Below, piece by piece: positions 1 through 6,859 of a stretch of 40,181 nucleotides of DNA. Position numbers and translations under genes: made by a program. The stretch is taken from the NCBI GenBank assembly GCA_002154655.1, contig NGUZ01000017.1:1-40181 (forward strand). Reading direction: 5' to 3'. The DNA is from Corynebacterium kefirresidentii. Its GTDB lineage: Bacteria; Actinomycetota; Actinomycetes; Mycobacteriales; Mycobacteriaceae. Below the pieces are notes generated by a model, which worked only from the letters and a program-made list of their open reading frames with translations, was not told the DNA's origin and ran no database searches. Numbering within the stretch: position 1 is the stretch's first letter; each line of letters starts with the position of its first letter.

Positions 1-68
1 TGACGGGACTTGAACCCGCGACCTCCGCCGTGACAGGGCGGCGCGCTAACCAACTGCGCCACAGGGCC
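1..68 (-). tRNA. tRNA-Asp (GTC), 3' end cut by window edge
   Basis: Read on the minus strand, this is a tRNA with anticodon stem CCGCC/GGCGG and loop CTGTCAC, giving anticodon GTC (Asp). The T-arm GGTTCAAGTCC is intact. Aligned to the complete tRNA-Asp at 554-627, the last six bases of the acceptor 3' strand and discriminator lie outside the window. The 5' acceptor strand reads GGCCCTG, where the second copy reads GGCCTTG; the rest visible here is identical. Confidence 0.93.
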
Positions 69-153
69 ATTTTTAATTATGCGTGCGCTCTTGGGCACGG
101 ATAGTTACTTTACAGAAGACTCCCAATACTCACCAAATCGGCACGTCATAACA

Positions 154-468
154 CTATTTGGGAGCCTGAAGGGGATCGCTTCCTCCCAATTTCATCTCAA
201 AGCGCTCATAGTCTTCCAGTGCGGCAAAGTGCCGCGAGTAAAGGTCACAATCTCGGTCCACATAGCCATACAGGGCCGGAGCAACATCTACAATGTGGCG
301 CAACTTCAGCCCTTCATACTCTTGCTCGTGGGCTCGGTTAGCAACCTTGCGGTGCGCCTCCTTCTCAGAATCTGCGTAGACGAGGAAGAAGTCTTCCCGG
401 TAGAAATTCCTAAGCTCCGAATCCTGCGACACCAGCTCAAAGACGACAATCCCTACGTATGGTTCCAC
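154..468 (-). CDS. Small DUF4288-like protein between two tRNA-Asp genes
   Basis: This 104-residue cytoplasmic protein has no signal peptide or membrane segment. The N-terminus (EPYVGIVVFEL), a central ADSEKEAHRKVANRAHEQE stretch and a C-terminal LYSRHF motif resemble the DUF4288 family, whose function is unknown to me. The start is GTG at 468, supported by an AGGAG Shine-Dalgarno about 10 nt upstream (around 480). It lies between two near-identical tRNA-Asp genes and just downstream, on its own strand, of the terminator at 517-550. It therefore probably has its own promoter in the short 470-516 gap, but I cannot identify a convincing one. The family assignment rests on recollection of the domain pattern and is moderate. 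That the gene is real is supported by its Shine-Dalgarno and sensible composition. Confidence 0.7.
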   Translation of the reverse strand: MEPYVGIVVFELVSQDSELRNFYREDFFLVYADSEKEAHRKVANRAHEQEYEGLKLRHIVDVAPALYGYVDRDCDLYSRHFAALEDYERFEMKLGGSDPLQAPK

Positions 469-516
469 AGTGCTGACTCTCCTAATTCCTTAGTTAGCGC
501 AAGCGTACCAAAACAT

Positions 517-550
517 AAAGCAGCAATCGTAGAAACGATTGCTGCTTTTT
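517..550 (-). terminator. Bidirectional rho-independent terminator
   Basis: A perfect 13-bp stem (AAAGCAGCAATCG at 517-529, TTT-ended complement at 536-548) encloses a 6-nt loop. T-rich tails lie on both strands. On the minus strand it ends the tRNA-Glu/tRNA-Asp transcript just after the tRNA-Asp 3' end. Confidence 0.88.
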
Positions 551-553
551 CTG

Positions 554-627
554 CGACCTTGACGGGACTTGAACCCGCGACCTCCGCCGTGACAGGGCGG
601 CGCGCTAACCAACTGCGCCACAAGGCC
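554..627 (-). tRNA. tRNA-Asp (GTC)
   Basis: This is a 74-nt tRNA without an encoded CCA. Acceptor GGCCTTG pairs with CAAGGTC (one G-U) and the discriminator is G, as expected for tRNA-Asp. Anticodon loop CTGTCAC carries GTC. It is the second tRNA-Asp copy in the window. It lies 38 nt downstream of tRNA-Glu on the same strand, so the two are probably co-transcribed from the promoter at 764-792. Confidence 0.96.
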
Positions 628-665
628 AATCGAATATTAAATTCGTACCAACACTTCCGTGTTGG

Positions 666-738
666 TACCCCCAACGGGATTCGAACCCGTGCCGCTGCCG
701 TGAAAGGGCAGTGTCCTAGGCCGCTAGACGATGGGGGC
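666..738 (-). tRNA. tRNA-Glu (TTC)
   Basis: This is a 73-nt tRNA. The acceptor GCCCCCA pairs with TGGGGGT, closing with a G-U pair. The anticodon stem is CTGCC/GGCAG, loop CTTTCAC, anticodon TTC. Discriminator A, no encoded CCA. It is the promoter-proximal gene of a Glu-Asp tRNA unit. Confidence 0.96.
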
Positions 739-763
739 CCGTCGCGCTATGGCGACTTCTAGA

Positions 764-792
764 AATATACTGGAGACCTCACCTAGTTACAA
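764..792 (-). promoter_or_regulatory. Promoter of the tRNA-Glu/tRNA-Asp unit
   Basis: On the minus strand, -35 TTGTAA (787-792) and -10 TATATT (764-769) are separated by exactly 17 nt and sit 26 nt before the tRNA-Glu 5' end. It is one of the closest matches to the sigma-70/SigA consensus in the window. It lies within the upstream region of the divergent csoR gene, so the two transcription starts may interfere. Confidence 0.75.
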
Positions 793-820
793 AATCGCTC
801 CCCCAGAAAGATTAGGAACC

Positions 821-1153
821 ATGTCTGACCAGCATCAAACGTGCTCCTGTCACGAGCCGCACGTGCACGGATATAACGCAGATTCACAAAGTAAAGATCG
901 CTACCTCGCACGGCTCAAACGTATTGAGGGCCAAACACGCGGCATCCATCGCATGATCGAGGAAGACCAGTATTGCATTGACATTATTACCCAGATTTCG
1001 GCCGTGAAGTCAGCGCTAGAAAATGTCTCACTCGCGCTCCTAGAAGACCATATCGAGCACTGCGTGGCCGGTGCTGCCGCCGAGGACGGCGAAGTGGCCA
1101 CGGAGAAGCTAGAAGAGGCGATGCGCGCCATCAAGAAGATGGTGAAAAACTAA
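821..1153 (+). CDS. csoR: CsoR/RcnR-family metal-sensing repressor
   Basis: This 110-residue, all-helical DUF156/CsoR-family DNA-binding protein would release DNA when it binds copper or a related metal. Cys52, His77 and Cys81 are spaced +25 and +4, exactly the Cys36/His61/Cys65 Cu(I) ligand spacing of M. tuberculosis CsoR. The N-terminal tail is rich in His and Cys (C8, C10, H11, H14, H16) and could add metal ligands. The start at 821 is preferred over in-frame upstream codons because family homology begins after it and AGGAA lies just upstream. No copper ATPase or chaperone gene is adjacent, so its target is elsewhere or it autoregulates. It could instead sense nickel, cobalt or a sulfane sulfur species, but the Cys-His-Cys set favours copper. 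Confidence 0.88.
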   Translation: MSDQHQTCSCHEPHVHGYNADSQSKDRYLARLKRIEGQTRGIHRMIEEDQYCIDIITQISAVKSALENVSLALLEDHIEHCVAGAAAEDGEVATEKLEEAMRAIKKMVKN

Positions 1154-1155
1154 AA

Positions 1156-1179
1156 GGAGCCACCCTACCGGGTGGCTCC
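1156..1179. terminator. Terminator shared by csoR and tRNA-Lys
   Basis: A perfect 10-bp stem GGAGCCACCC/GGGTGGCTCC with a 4-nt loop lies between the csoR stop and tRNA-Lys. The T-rich tail (TTTTAGTTTTT) is on the minus strand, so it is strongest as the tRNA-Lys terminator. As a hairpin it may also stop csoR transcripts. Confidence 0.85.
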
Positions 1180-1184
1180 AGTTG

Positions 1185-1257
1185 TGGGCCCTGTGGGGAT
1201 CGAACCCACGACCTGCGGATTAAAAGTCCGTAGCTCTACCAACTGAGCTAAAGGCCC
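1185..1257 (-). tRNA. tRNA-Lys (TTT)
   Basis: This is a 73-nt tRNA. The acceptor GGGCCTT pairs with AGGGCCC with one U-G pair. The anticodon loop CTTTTAA gives anticodon TTT (Lys). The outermost anticodon-stem pair is an A-C mismatch; the other four pairs are normal. It is followed directly by the terminator at 1156-1179. Confidence 0.96.
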
Positions 1258-1322
1258 AACGTCGTTACATCTTAGCTTGCGACATTTGCAAAGTCCTAAT
1301 TAGGGGGCGTCGGCAAGCGAAA

Positions 1323-1347
1323 GGCGCCCAGCTCACCGCTGAGCGCC
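1323..1347 (-). terminator. Possible terminator of actA
   Basis: An interrupted hairpin (GGCGC...GCGCC with inner CAGC/GCTG) lies 19 nt beyond the actA stop. The T-tract after it on the minus strand is weak (TTTCGCTT), so efficiency is uncertain. Confidence 0.55.
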
Positions 1348-1365
1348 CGCCAGGACACAGCTAGA

Positions 1366-2868
1366 TTAGCCGCGCATATCGCCCTTTTCCATGAAGTTCA
1401 CCTGGAAGTCGAAGGCGGTCTTCAAATCGTGCGGGGTGTGCTGGAACTTGTTTTCCTTGGCACGCTTGAAGTAGTCCTCCAGCAGCGGACGGTAGTCCGG
1501 GTGAGCGACAGAGATAACCTTCTCCACGCGCTCCTTCGGAGCCAGTCCGCGCAGGTCAGCTACTCCATACTCGGTAATGATGACCATGGTGTCGTGCTCG
1601 GTGTGGTCCGTGTGAGACACGAAAGGAACCAGCGCGGAAATGGCGCCATCCTTGGCCACGGACGGCGAGACGAAGGTGGAGATATAGGCGTTGCGGGTGA
1701 AGTCACCCGAGCCACCGGTGCCGTTCATAATTCGGGAGCCGGAGACGTTGGTGGAGTTGATATTGCCGTAAATATCGGCCTCAATCATGCCATTGGAAGA
1801 AATCAAGCCGACGCGGCGAATGACCTCTGGGTGGTTGGAGACCTGCTGTGGGCGAAGAATGATGTGCTTGCGGTAGCGCTCCGCCTCCGCGTTCATCTTC
1901 TCGGCATACTCCGGGGAAAGGGCAAAGGAGGTAGCAGAAGCCATGGTCATCTTGCCGGCATCAATAAGATCAAGCATGCCATCCTGGATAACCTCGGTGT
2001 AGGCCTGGATATTTTCAAACTTGGAATCCAGGAGGCCAGCCATCACGGCATTTGGCACGTTGCCCACGCCGGACTGCATGATGAACTTGTCATACTCAAG
2101 TCGGCCGGCAGCCACCTCACCCTCAAGGAACTCGATGAAGTTTGCGGCGATCTTTTCCGAGATCTCGTCCGGCTCCTTAAATGGCGCGTTGCGGTCTGGG
2201 GCATCGGTCTTGACCACTGCGACAACCTTGTCCTCCGGTACTTCCATGTAGGTGGTACCGATGCGGTCGCCCGGCTTGGTGATAGGGATAGGCTGACGGT
2301 TCGGCAGCTTTTCGATGCGGTAGATATCGTGCATGCCCTCGAGGTTGATGGACTGCCACTCATTAATCTCGATGATGATCTTATCCGCAGCCTCAATGTA
2401 TTCGAGGTTATTACCCACGGCGGAGGACGGGACGACGTGGCCTTCCTCGGTGATGCGCACAGCCTCGATGATGGCTACCTGGAAATCACCGTAGAAGCCC
2501 TCCTCTACTTGCTGGCCAGAGTGAGACAGGTGAATGTCCTGGTAGAGCGCGGTGCCGTCATTGAACTGCTTACGCAAGGTGGGATCGGAGTTATAAGGAG
2601 AGCGGAAGCGAATCGCCTCGGCTTCCGCGAGGACGCCATCGCAATCCGGAGCAGTGGAGGCGCCGGAGAAGACATCGATCTTAAATTCCTCGCCCTTTTC
2701 ATGCAGGGCCTTGGCCTTTTCTGCAATGGCGGTAGGCAGGCCCTTAGGGTAGCCAGCGCCGGTAAAGCCGGAAATGCCTACGCGATCACCGTGGTTTACG
2801 TGCTGTGCAGCCTCTTCTGCCGAAACTACGAGCTTCTGAAACGGGGCATACGCGATTCTTTCGGACAA
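1366..2868 (-). CDS. actA: Acetyl-CoA hydrolase/transferase (succinyl-CoA:acetate CoA-transferase type)
   Basis: This 500-residue class I CoA-transferase moves CoA from a donor such as succinyl-CoA to acetate or propionate in the cytoplasm. The N-terminal domain has SGFTGAGYPKGLP. The conserved block AYTEVIQDGMLD contains the Glu that forms the covalent CoA-thioester intermediate in this family. The C-terminal part has NGTGGSGDF and ITEYGVADLRG. The length is typical. The start is TTG at 2868, with an excellent AAGGAGG Shine-Dalgarno 7 nt upstream (2876-2882). In C. glutamicum the homologue beside the pst/phoU region is known as actA and works in acetate and propionate activation. Physiological substrate preference cannot be read from sequence. 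A 15-bp palindrome containing TTTGCAA lies in its upstream region (2942-2956). Confidence 0.92.
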   Translation of the reverse strand: MSERIAYAPFQKLVVSAEEAAQHVNHGDRVGISGFTGAGYPKGLPTAIAEKAKALHEKGEEFKIDVFSGASTAPDCDGVLAEAEAIRFRSPYNSDPTLRKQFNDGTALYQDIHLSHSGQQVEEGFYGDFQVAIIEAVRITEEGHVVPSSAVGNNLEYIEAADKIIIEINEWQSINLEGMHDIYRIEKLPNRQPIPITKPGDRIGTTYMEVPEDKVVAVVKTDAPDRNAPFKEPDEISEKIAANFIEFLEGEVAAGRLEYDKFIMQSGVGNVPNAVMAGLLDSKFENIQAYTEVIQDGMLDLIDAGKMTMASATSFALSPEYAEKMNAEAERYRKHIILRPQQVSNHPEVIRRVGLISSNGMIEADIYGNINSTNVSGSRIMNGTGGSGDFTRNAYISTFVSPSVAKDGAISALVPFVSHTDHTEHDTMVIITEYGVADLRGLAPKERVEKVISVAHPDYRPLLEDYFKRAKENKFQHTPHDLKTAFDFQVNFMEKGDMRG

Positions 2869-2941
2869 GGGTAATCCTCCTTCATCGAGAGACTAGCCAA
2901 AATAACGGCCGTCCTAATTAGTTACACAGACCACATTAGCG

Positions 2942-2956
2942 AATCTTTGCAAGATT
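2942..2956. promoter_or_regulatory. 15-bp palindrome upstream of actA, RamB-like core
   Basis: AATCTT-TGC-AAGATT is a perfect dyad containing TTTGCAA, the core of the RamB motif AAAGTTTGCAAA known from C. glutamicum acetate genes. It sits about 75 bp upstream of the actA start and about 100 bp upstream of dusB. The RamB link is inference from the shared core only. Confidence 0.35.
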
Positions 2957-3023
2957 TCCACCACATTTGTGTGACCCCCACCCCATAAAACGGAAATAAG
3001 GAACGCCACCACTGTGGCACTAG

Positions 3024-3053
3024 TTGCTATTTTGGCCCGTCTACTAGCACAAT
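3024..3053 (+). promoter_or_regulatory. Probable promoter of a leaderless dusB transcript
   Basis: TTGCTA (3024-3029) and CACAAT (3048-3053) are separated by 18 nt. The -10 ends 6 nt before the GTG start, so transcription would begin at or next to the start codon. No Shine-Dalgarno is visible. Confidence 0.5.
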
Positions 3054-3059
3054 TGGGGC

Positions 3060-4205
3060 GTGAATTTGCGCATTGGACACTACGATCTCTCCTCCCCCGT
3101 CATCCTCGCCCCGATGGCGGGGGTAACCAACGTTGCCTTCCGCACGTTGTGTCGCGAGCAGGAATTGGCGCGCACTGGCACGGTTTCTGGCCTCTACGTC
3201 TGTGAGATGGTCACCGCCCGCGCGCTAGTAGAGCGCAATGAAAAGACGCTGCACATGACAACCTTTGCTCCGCAGGAGGATCCCCGCTCACTGCAGATTT
3301 ATACGGTGGATCCGGAATATACTTATAAGGCAGCAAAGATGATCGTGGACGAGAACTTGGCGGACCACATCGATATGAACTTTGGCTGCCCAGTTCCCAA
3401 GGTGACCCGTCGCGGCGGTGGTTCCGCTTTGCCATATAAGCGACGCCTCTTTGGCAATATTGTCTCCGCCGCCGTCAAGGCCACTGAGGGCACCAACATC
3501 CCTGTTACCGTAAAGATGCGCGTAGGCATTGACGATGAACACCATACGCATCTTGATGCGGGGCGCATCGCCGTCGAATCCGGCGCCGCCGCCGTTACCT
3601 TGCATGGCCGTACCGCCGCGCAGCGCTATTCCGGTGAAGCACGGTGGGATGAAATCGCCCGGCTTAAAGAGCACCTAGCGGACACTGGAGTCCCGGTTTT
3701 GGGCAACGGCGATATCTTCCGCGCCGAGGATGCGCGCCGCATGATGGAGCAAACCGGCTGCGACGGAGTACAGGTAGGGCGCGGCTGCCTCGGCCGCCCG
3801 TGGCTCTTTGCGGAGCTCGGCGCTGCCCTTCGCGGCGAGTCCATCCCAGCTGAGCCGACCCTGGGGGAGGTTACCCAGGTTATCCTCCGCCACGCGGAGC
3901 TCCTCGCAGAGCACGATGGCGAGGACAATGCTTCCCGCGACATTCGCAAACACATTGGCTGGTACCTGCGCGGCTTCCCAGTCGGCGGCCAAGTCCGCGC
4001 GGGCTTGGCCAAGGTGGATTCGCTCGACGCACTGCGAGAGCTACTAGCCCCATGGGCAGATTCCGACGCCCTGGCTGCCGACGCCGACGGTGCCCGAGGC
4101 CGCCAAGGTTCGCCTTCCAAGGTGGCATTGCCAGATGGCTGGCTCGACGATCCGGAGGACGAATGCGTTCCCGTCGCCGCAGATATTATGAATTCCGGGG
4201 GTTAA
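3060..4205 (+). CDS. dusB: tRNA-dihydrouridine synthase (Dus family)
   Basis: This 381-residue flavoenzyme reduces uridines to dihydrouridine in tRNA D-loops. The FMN-binding TIM barrel begins with LSSPVILAPMAGVTNVAFR. The catalytic cysteine lies in MNFGCPVPKVTRRGGGSAL. VTVKMRVG, VTLHGRTAAQRYSG and LGNGDIF are further family motifs, and GCDGVQVGRGCLGRPWLF binds phosphate. The start is GTG at 3060, supported by a -10 box 6 nt upstream (leaderless arrangement). It is divergent from actA and codirectional with phoU, with about 100 bp between. The C-terminal region (about residues 340-381) is an acidic, low-complexity extension. The subfamily (DusB-like) is less certain than the family. Confidence 0.93.
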   Translation: MNLRIGHYDLSSPVILAPMAGVTNVAFRTLCREQELARTGTVSGLYVCEMVTARALVERNEKTLHMTTFAPQEDPRSLQIYTVDPEYTYKAAKMIVDENLADHIDMNFGCPVPKVTRRGGGSALPYKRRLFGNIVSAAVKATEGTNIPVTVKMRVGIDDEHHTHLDAGRIAVESGAAAVTLHGRTAAQRYSGEARWDEIARLKEHLADTGVPVLGNGDIFRAEDARRMMEQTGCDGVQVGRGCLGRPWLFAELGAALRGESIPAEPTLGEVTQVILRHAELLAEHDGEDNASRDIRKHIGWYLRGFPVGGQVRAGLAKVDSLDALRELLAPWADSDALAADADGARGRQGSPSKVALPDGWLDDPEDECVPVAADIMNSGG

Positions 4206-4293
4206 CCTTATTAGGGCATCAGAGCACCCTGGGGTATATAGGTATCGTGCATTTATCTTCCACTTAAGTTGCGCGGGAATGGAAAGTTTTCGC

Positions 4294-4299
4294 TATTAT
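4294..4299 (+). promoter_or_regulatory. -10 box of a leaderless phoU transcript
   Basis: TATTAT ends 7 nt before the phoU ATG at 4307, which would place the transcription start at the A of the start codon. No Shine-Dalgarno lies upstream. A TTGCGC at 4269-4274 is 19 nt upstream, a long but possible -35 spacing. Confidence 0.55.
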
Positions 4300-4306
4300 T
4301 TCTGGC

Positions 4307-5035
4307 ATGCGTGCCGCCTACAGGGAACACTTAAACAACTTCTCCCATGACCTCATCGTCATGTGCGATACCGTGCGCACCATCATGGACAAGGCCTCAC
4401 AGGCACTAATCCAGGGCGTTTTGGAATCAGCCGAAGAAGCTCTCACCATGACTGAGGAGCTCGATGAAATCCGCACTCGATGCTCGGAGCGCGCCGTAAA
4501 ACTTTTAGCACTAGAAAACCCCATGGCGCAGGATCTCCGCCAAGTTGTCTCTTCCATCTATATCGTGGAAGACCTCTACCGGATGGGTAGGCTTGCCCAA
4601 CACATCGCGGATTCCGCACGCCGCCGCCACCCCGATCCCGTGGTACCTGCGAACTACATGGGATACTTTGAGGAACTGTACCGTCTCACTGAAGAGATGG
4701 GTTCTGTGCTGCACAATATTCTCGTTACTCCCGACGCGGATCTATCCGTGAACCTTCGCGCCGATGACGACGCCGTGGACGATATCAACTCTCATCTTTT
4801 GCGCCTCCTGACCCAGCGCGAGTGGGAAGGATCCGTCCGAGAAGCAGTGGAGACCTCGCAGATTACGCGCTATTACGAGCGCTATGCCGACCACTGCGTT
4901 TCGGTTGCCGGCCACATCATCTATTTGATCACTGGGCTGCTGCCCCACGACTATGCCAAGAAGCTAGAAGAGAGCAAGAAGGACGCGGAGTTCGAGGCCC
5001 GTATGGCCGAACTAGAGCGTCAGTTCCGCCGCTAA
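4307..5035 (+). CDS. phoU: Phosphate transport regulator PhoU
   Basis: This 242-residue cytoplasmic protein is built from two PhoU three-helix bundles (about residues 10-100 and 115-215). It links Pst transporter activity to the phosphate two-component sensor and damps phosphate uptake. Visible family motifs are MAQDLRQVVSSIYIVEDLYRMG in the first half and ITRYYERYADHCVSVAGHIIYLITG in the second; acidic residues in these helices bind a metal cluster. The length is normal. It is not downstream of pstB in the same operon but converges on it from the opposite strand, separated by the terminator at 5051-5083, so it must be expressed independently. Its own promoter predicts a leaderless mRNA. Confidence 0.95.
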   Translation: MRAAYREHLNNFSHDLIVMCDTVRTIMDKASQALIQGVLESAEEALTMTEELDEIRTRCSERAVKLLALENPMAQDLRQVVSSIYIVEDLYRMGRLAQHIADSARRRHPDPVVPANYMGYFEELYRLTEEMGSVLHNILVTPDADLSVNLRADDDAVDDINSHLLRLLTQREWEGSVREAVETSQITRYYERYADHCVSVAGHIIYLITGLLPHDYAKKLEESKKDAEFEARMAELERQFRR

Positions 5036-5050
5036 GGAATAAAAACTAAG

Positions 5051-5083
5051 AAACGGGCCGGTTCGAATGAACCGGCCCGTTTT
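5051..5083. terminator. Bidirectional terminator between phoU and pstB
   Basis: A perfect 14-bp stem AAACGGGCCGGTTC/GAACCGGCCCGTTT with loop GAAT carries A-rich and T-rich flanks. It ends phoU on the plus strand and the pst operon on the minus strand. Confidence 0.92.
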
Positions 5084-5104
5084 CTCGGACAATCTCTCTA
5101 CTCT

Positions 5105-5878
5105 TTAGCCAAAGCGGCCAGAGATATAATCCTCGGTCTCCTTCTGGGAAGGATTCTCGAAGATCTTGGTGGTGTCATCGAACTCCACCAGGTGGCCCGG
5201 CTTGCCGGTTGCTTCCAGGGAGAAGAAGCCGGTCTTATCAGACACACGGGCTGCCTGCTGCATATTGTGGGTCACGATGACGATGGTGAAGTTCTCCTTC
5301 AGCTCGTGGATAAGGTCTTCCACGGCGAGGGTGGAAATCGGGTCCAGGGCGGAACAAGGCTCGTCCATGAGCAGCACCTCTGGCTCCACGGCGATGGCAC
5401 GGGCGATGCACAGACGCTGCTGCTGACCACCGGAGAGGCCGCCGCCCGGCTTGTCCAGGCGGTCCTTGACCTCGTCCCACAGGTTGGCGCCGCGCAAGGA
5501 CTTCTCCGCGACTTCCTTGAGCTTCTTCTTGTTCTTCTCACCGGAAAGCTTCAAGCCTGCCACCACGTTGTCCTCAATGGACATCGTGGGGAACGGGTTA
5601 GCCTTCTGGAAGACCATGCCGATGGTGTTGCGTACGGATACTGGGTCGACCTTTGGCCCGTAGATATTGGTGCCATCGAGCAGGATTTCACCCTTCACCG
5701 AGGCGCCGGGAATGACCTCGTGCATACGGTTGATGGTGCGCAGCACGGTGGACTTACCGCAGCCGGAAGGTCCGATGAATGCGGTCACGGCTTGGGCCGG
5801 GATCTGCATATTCACGTTCTGCACGGCGTGGAAGTCGCCGTAGAAAATGTTCACGTCATTGAGCGCGAGCTTAGACAT
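5105..5878 (-). CDS. pstB: Phosphate ABC transporter ATPase PstB
   Basis: This 257-residue ATP-binding subunit energises high-affinity phosphate import with PstS, PstC and PstA. Walker A is GPSGCGKST (36-44), the ABC signature LSGGQ (148-152), Walker B LLMDEP (169-174) and the switch histidine VTHN (H204). The N-terminal [14 protein letters not shown] strand is typical of PstB. It is the last gene of the minus-strand pstS-C-A-B operon, starting 52 nt after the pstA stop, with AGGAG upstream of the ATG. Its 3' end meets convergent phoU across a strong shared terminator. Confidence 0.97.
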   Translation of the reverse strand: MSKLALNDVNIFYGDFHAVQNVNMQIPAQAVTAFIGPSGCGKSTVLRTINRMHEVIPGASVKGEILLDGTNIYGPKVDPVSVRNTIGMVFQKANPFPTMSIEDNVVAGLKLSGEKNKKKLKEVAEKSLRGANLWDEVKDRLDKPGGGLSGGQQQRLCIARAIAVEPEVLLMDEPCSALDPISTLAVEDLIHELKENFTIVIVTHNMQQAARVSDKTGFFSLEATGKPGHLVEFDDTTKIFENPSQKETEDYISGRFG

Positions 5879-5930
5879 TTGGGAGTTTCTCCTCTAGCAA
5901 GTGTATGGCGGAATCGAGTGTTACGGCGTT

Positions 5931-6845
5931 TTACTTCTTAACCGAGAACTTTGCGGACACGATGCGGGCCGCAATATTGAGGACGGCGATGAGGATAACC
6001 AGCGTCAAAGCTGCACCCCAGAGCTTGTCCAGCACGGCTGGCTGAGCGCCAGCCTTGTACATATCCAGCATCATCAACGGGAGCGAGGACTGAGATCCCT
6101 TGAAAGCGTCCCAGTTGATGACGGAGGAGGAGCCAACCAAGACCAGAACCGGCGAGGACTCACCCATCACACGGGCAATCGCCAGCATGATGCCGGTGAC
6201 GATGCCGGACAGGGCGGTAGGCAGAACGATACGGGCGATGGTCTTCCACTTTGGTACACCGAGCGCGTAGGACGCCTCACGCAAGTCCATTGGGACCACG
6301 CGCAGCATCTCTTCGGTATTGCGCACCACAATCGGAATCATCAGCAGTACCAGGGACAGCGCCACGGCGAAGCCGGAGCGGCCGAAACCGAAGAGGGTGA
6401 TCCACATGGCGAAGATGAACAGAGCCGCAACAATGGACGGCACACCAGACAGGATGTCCACCATAAAGGTGGTGACGCGGCCAAGCCATCCACCCTTGGA
6501 GTACTCCACCAGGTAAATAGCGGTGAAGATACCGATAGGAATGGAGATGACGGAAGCCAAAATGGTTTGCACGAAAGTACCCACGATTGCGTGGGCAGCA
6601 CCGCCGCCAGCCGAGCTATTCATGATGCCGCGCTGGGAGGCGGTCCACCACTCAGGGTTGAGGATTACGCCACTACCGCGAGCGATGAGTTCCCACAGAA
6701 CCCACACCAGCGGGACCATAGCCAAAATCATTGCGCCCCAGACCACTGCAGTGGCGATGTTATTGGCCATCTTGCGGGAACCGGAGATGTCCAGGAATGT
6801 CGCGCCGCCTTGGGAGGCAGGCTTGGCATTAGTTGTCGTAGTCAT
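5931..6845 (-). CDS. pstA: Phosphate ABC transporter permease PstA
   Basis: This 304-residue inner-membrane permease has about six hydrophobic segments. The MetI-type EAA loop (REASYALGVPKWKTIARIVLPTALSG) contacts PstB, and VMGESSPVLVLVG is typical of PstA. It pairs with PstC to form the phosphate channel. The ATG at 6845 lies 14 nt after the pstC stop, and the Shine-Dalgarno AGGAGGGG is placed in that gap, indicating translational linkage. Confidence 0.96.
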   Translation of the reverse strand: MTTTTNAKPASQGGATFLDISGSRKMANNIATAVVWGAMILAMVPLVWVLWELIARGSGVILNPEWWTASQRGIMNSSAGGGAAHAIVGTFVQTILASVISIPIGIFTAIYLVEYSKGGWLGRVTTFMVDILSGVPSIVAALFIFAMWITLFGFGRSGFAVALSLVLLMIPIVVRNTEEMLRVVPMDLREASYALGVPKWKTIARIVLPTALSGIVTGIMLAIARVMGESSPVLVLVGSSSVINWDAFKGSQSSLPLMMLDMYKAGAQPAVLDKLWGAALTLVILIAVLNIAARIVSAKFSVKK

Positions 6846-6859
6846 TGATCCTCCCCTCC

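Noticed and set aside
761..820. CsoR operator upstream of csoR
   Set aside because: No GC-rich inverted repeat of the expected form; the region is explained by the tRNA-Glu promoter.
1429..2874. 481-codon open frame on the plus strand
   Set aside because: Antisense to actA, whose motifs and Shine-Dalgarno are unambiguous.
2966..2980. Possible GlxR (CRP-type) site in the actA/dusB region
   Set aside because: The TGTGTGACC stretch lacks the TCACA half-site at the required spacing.
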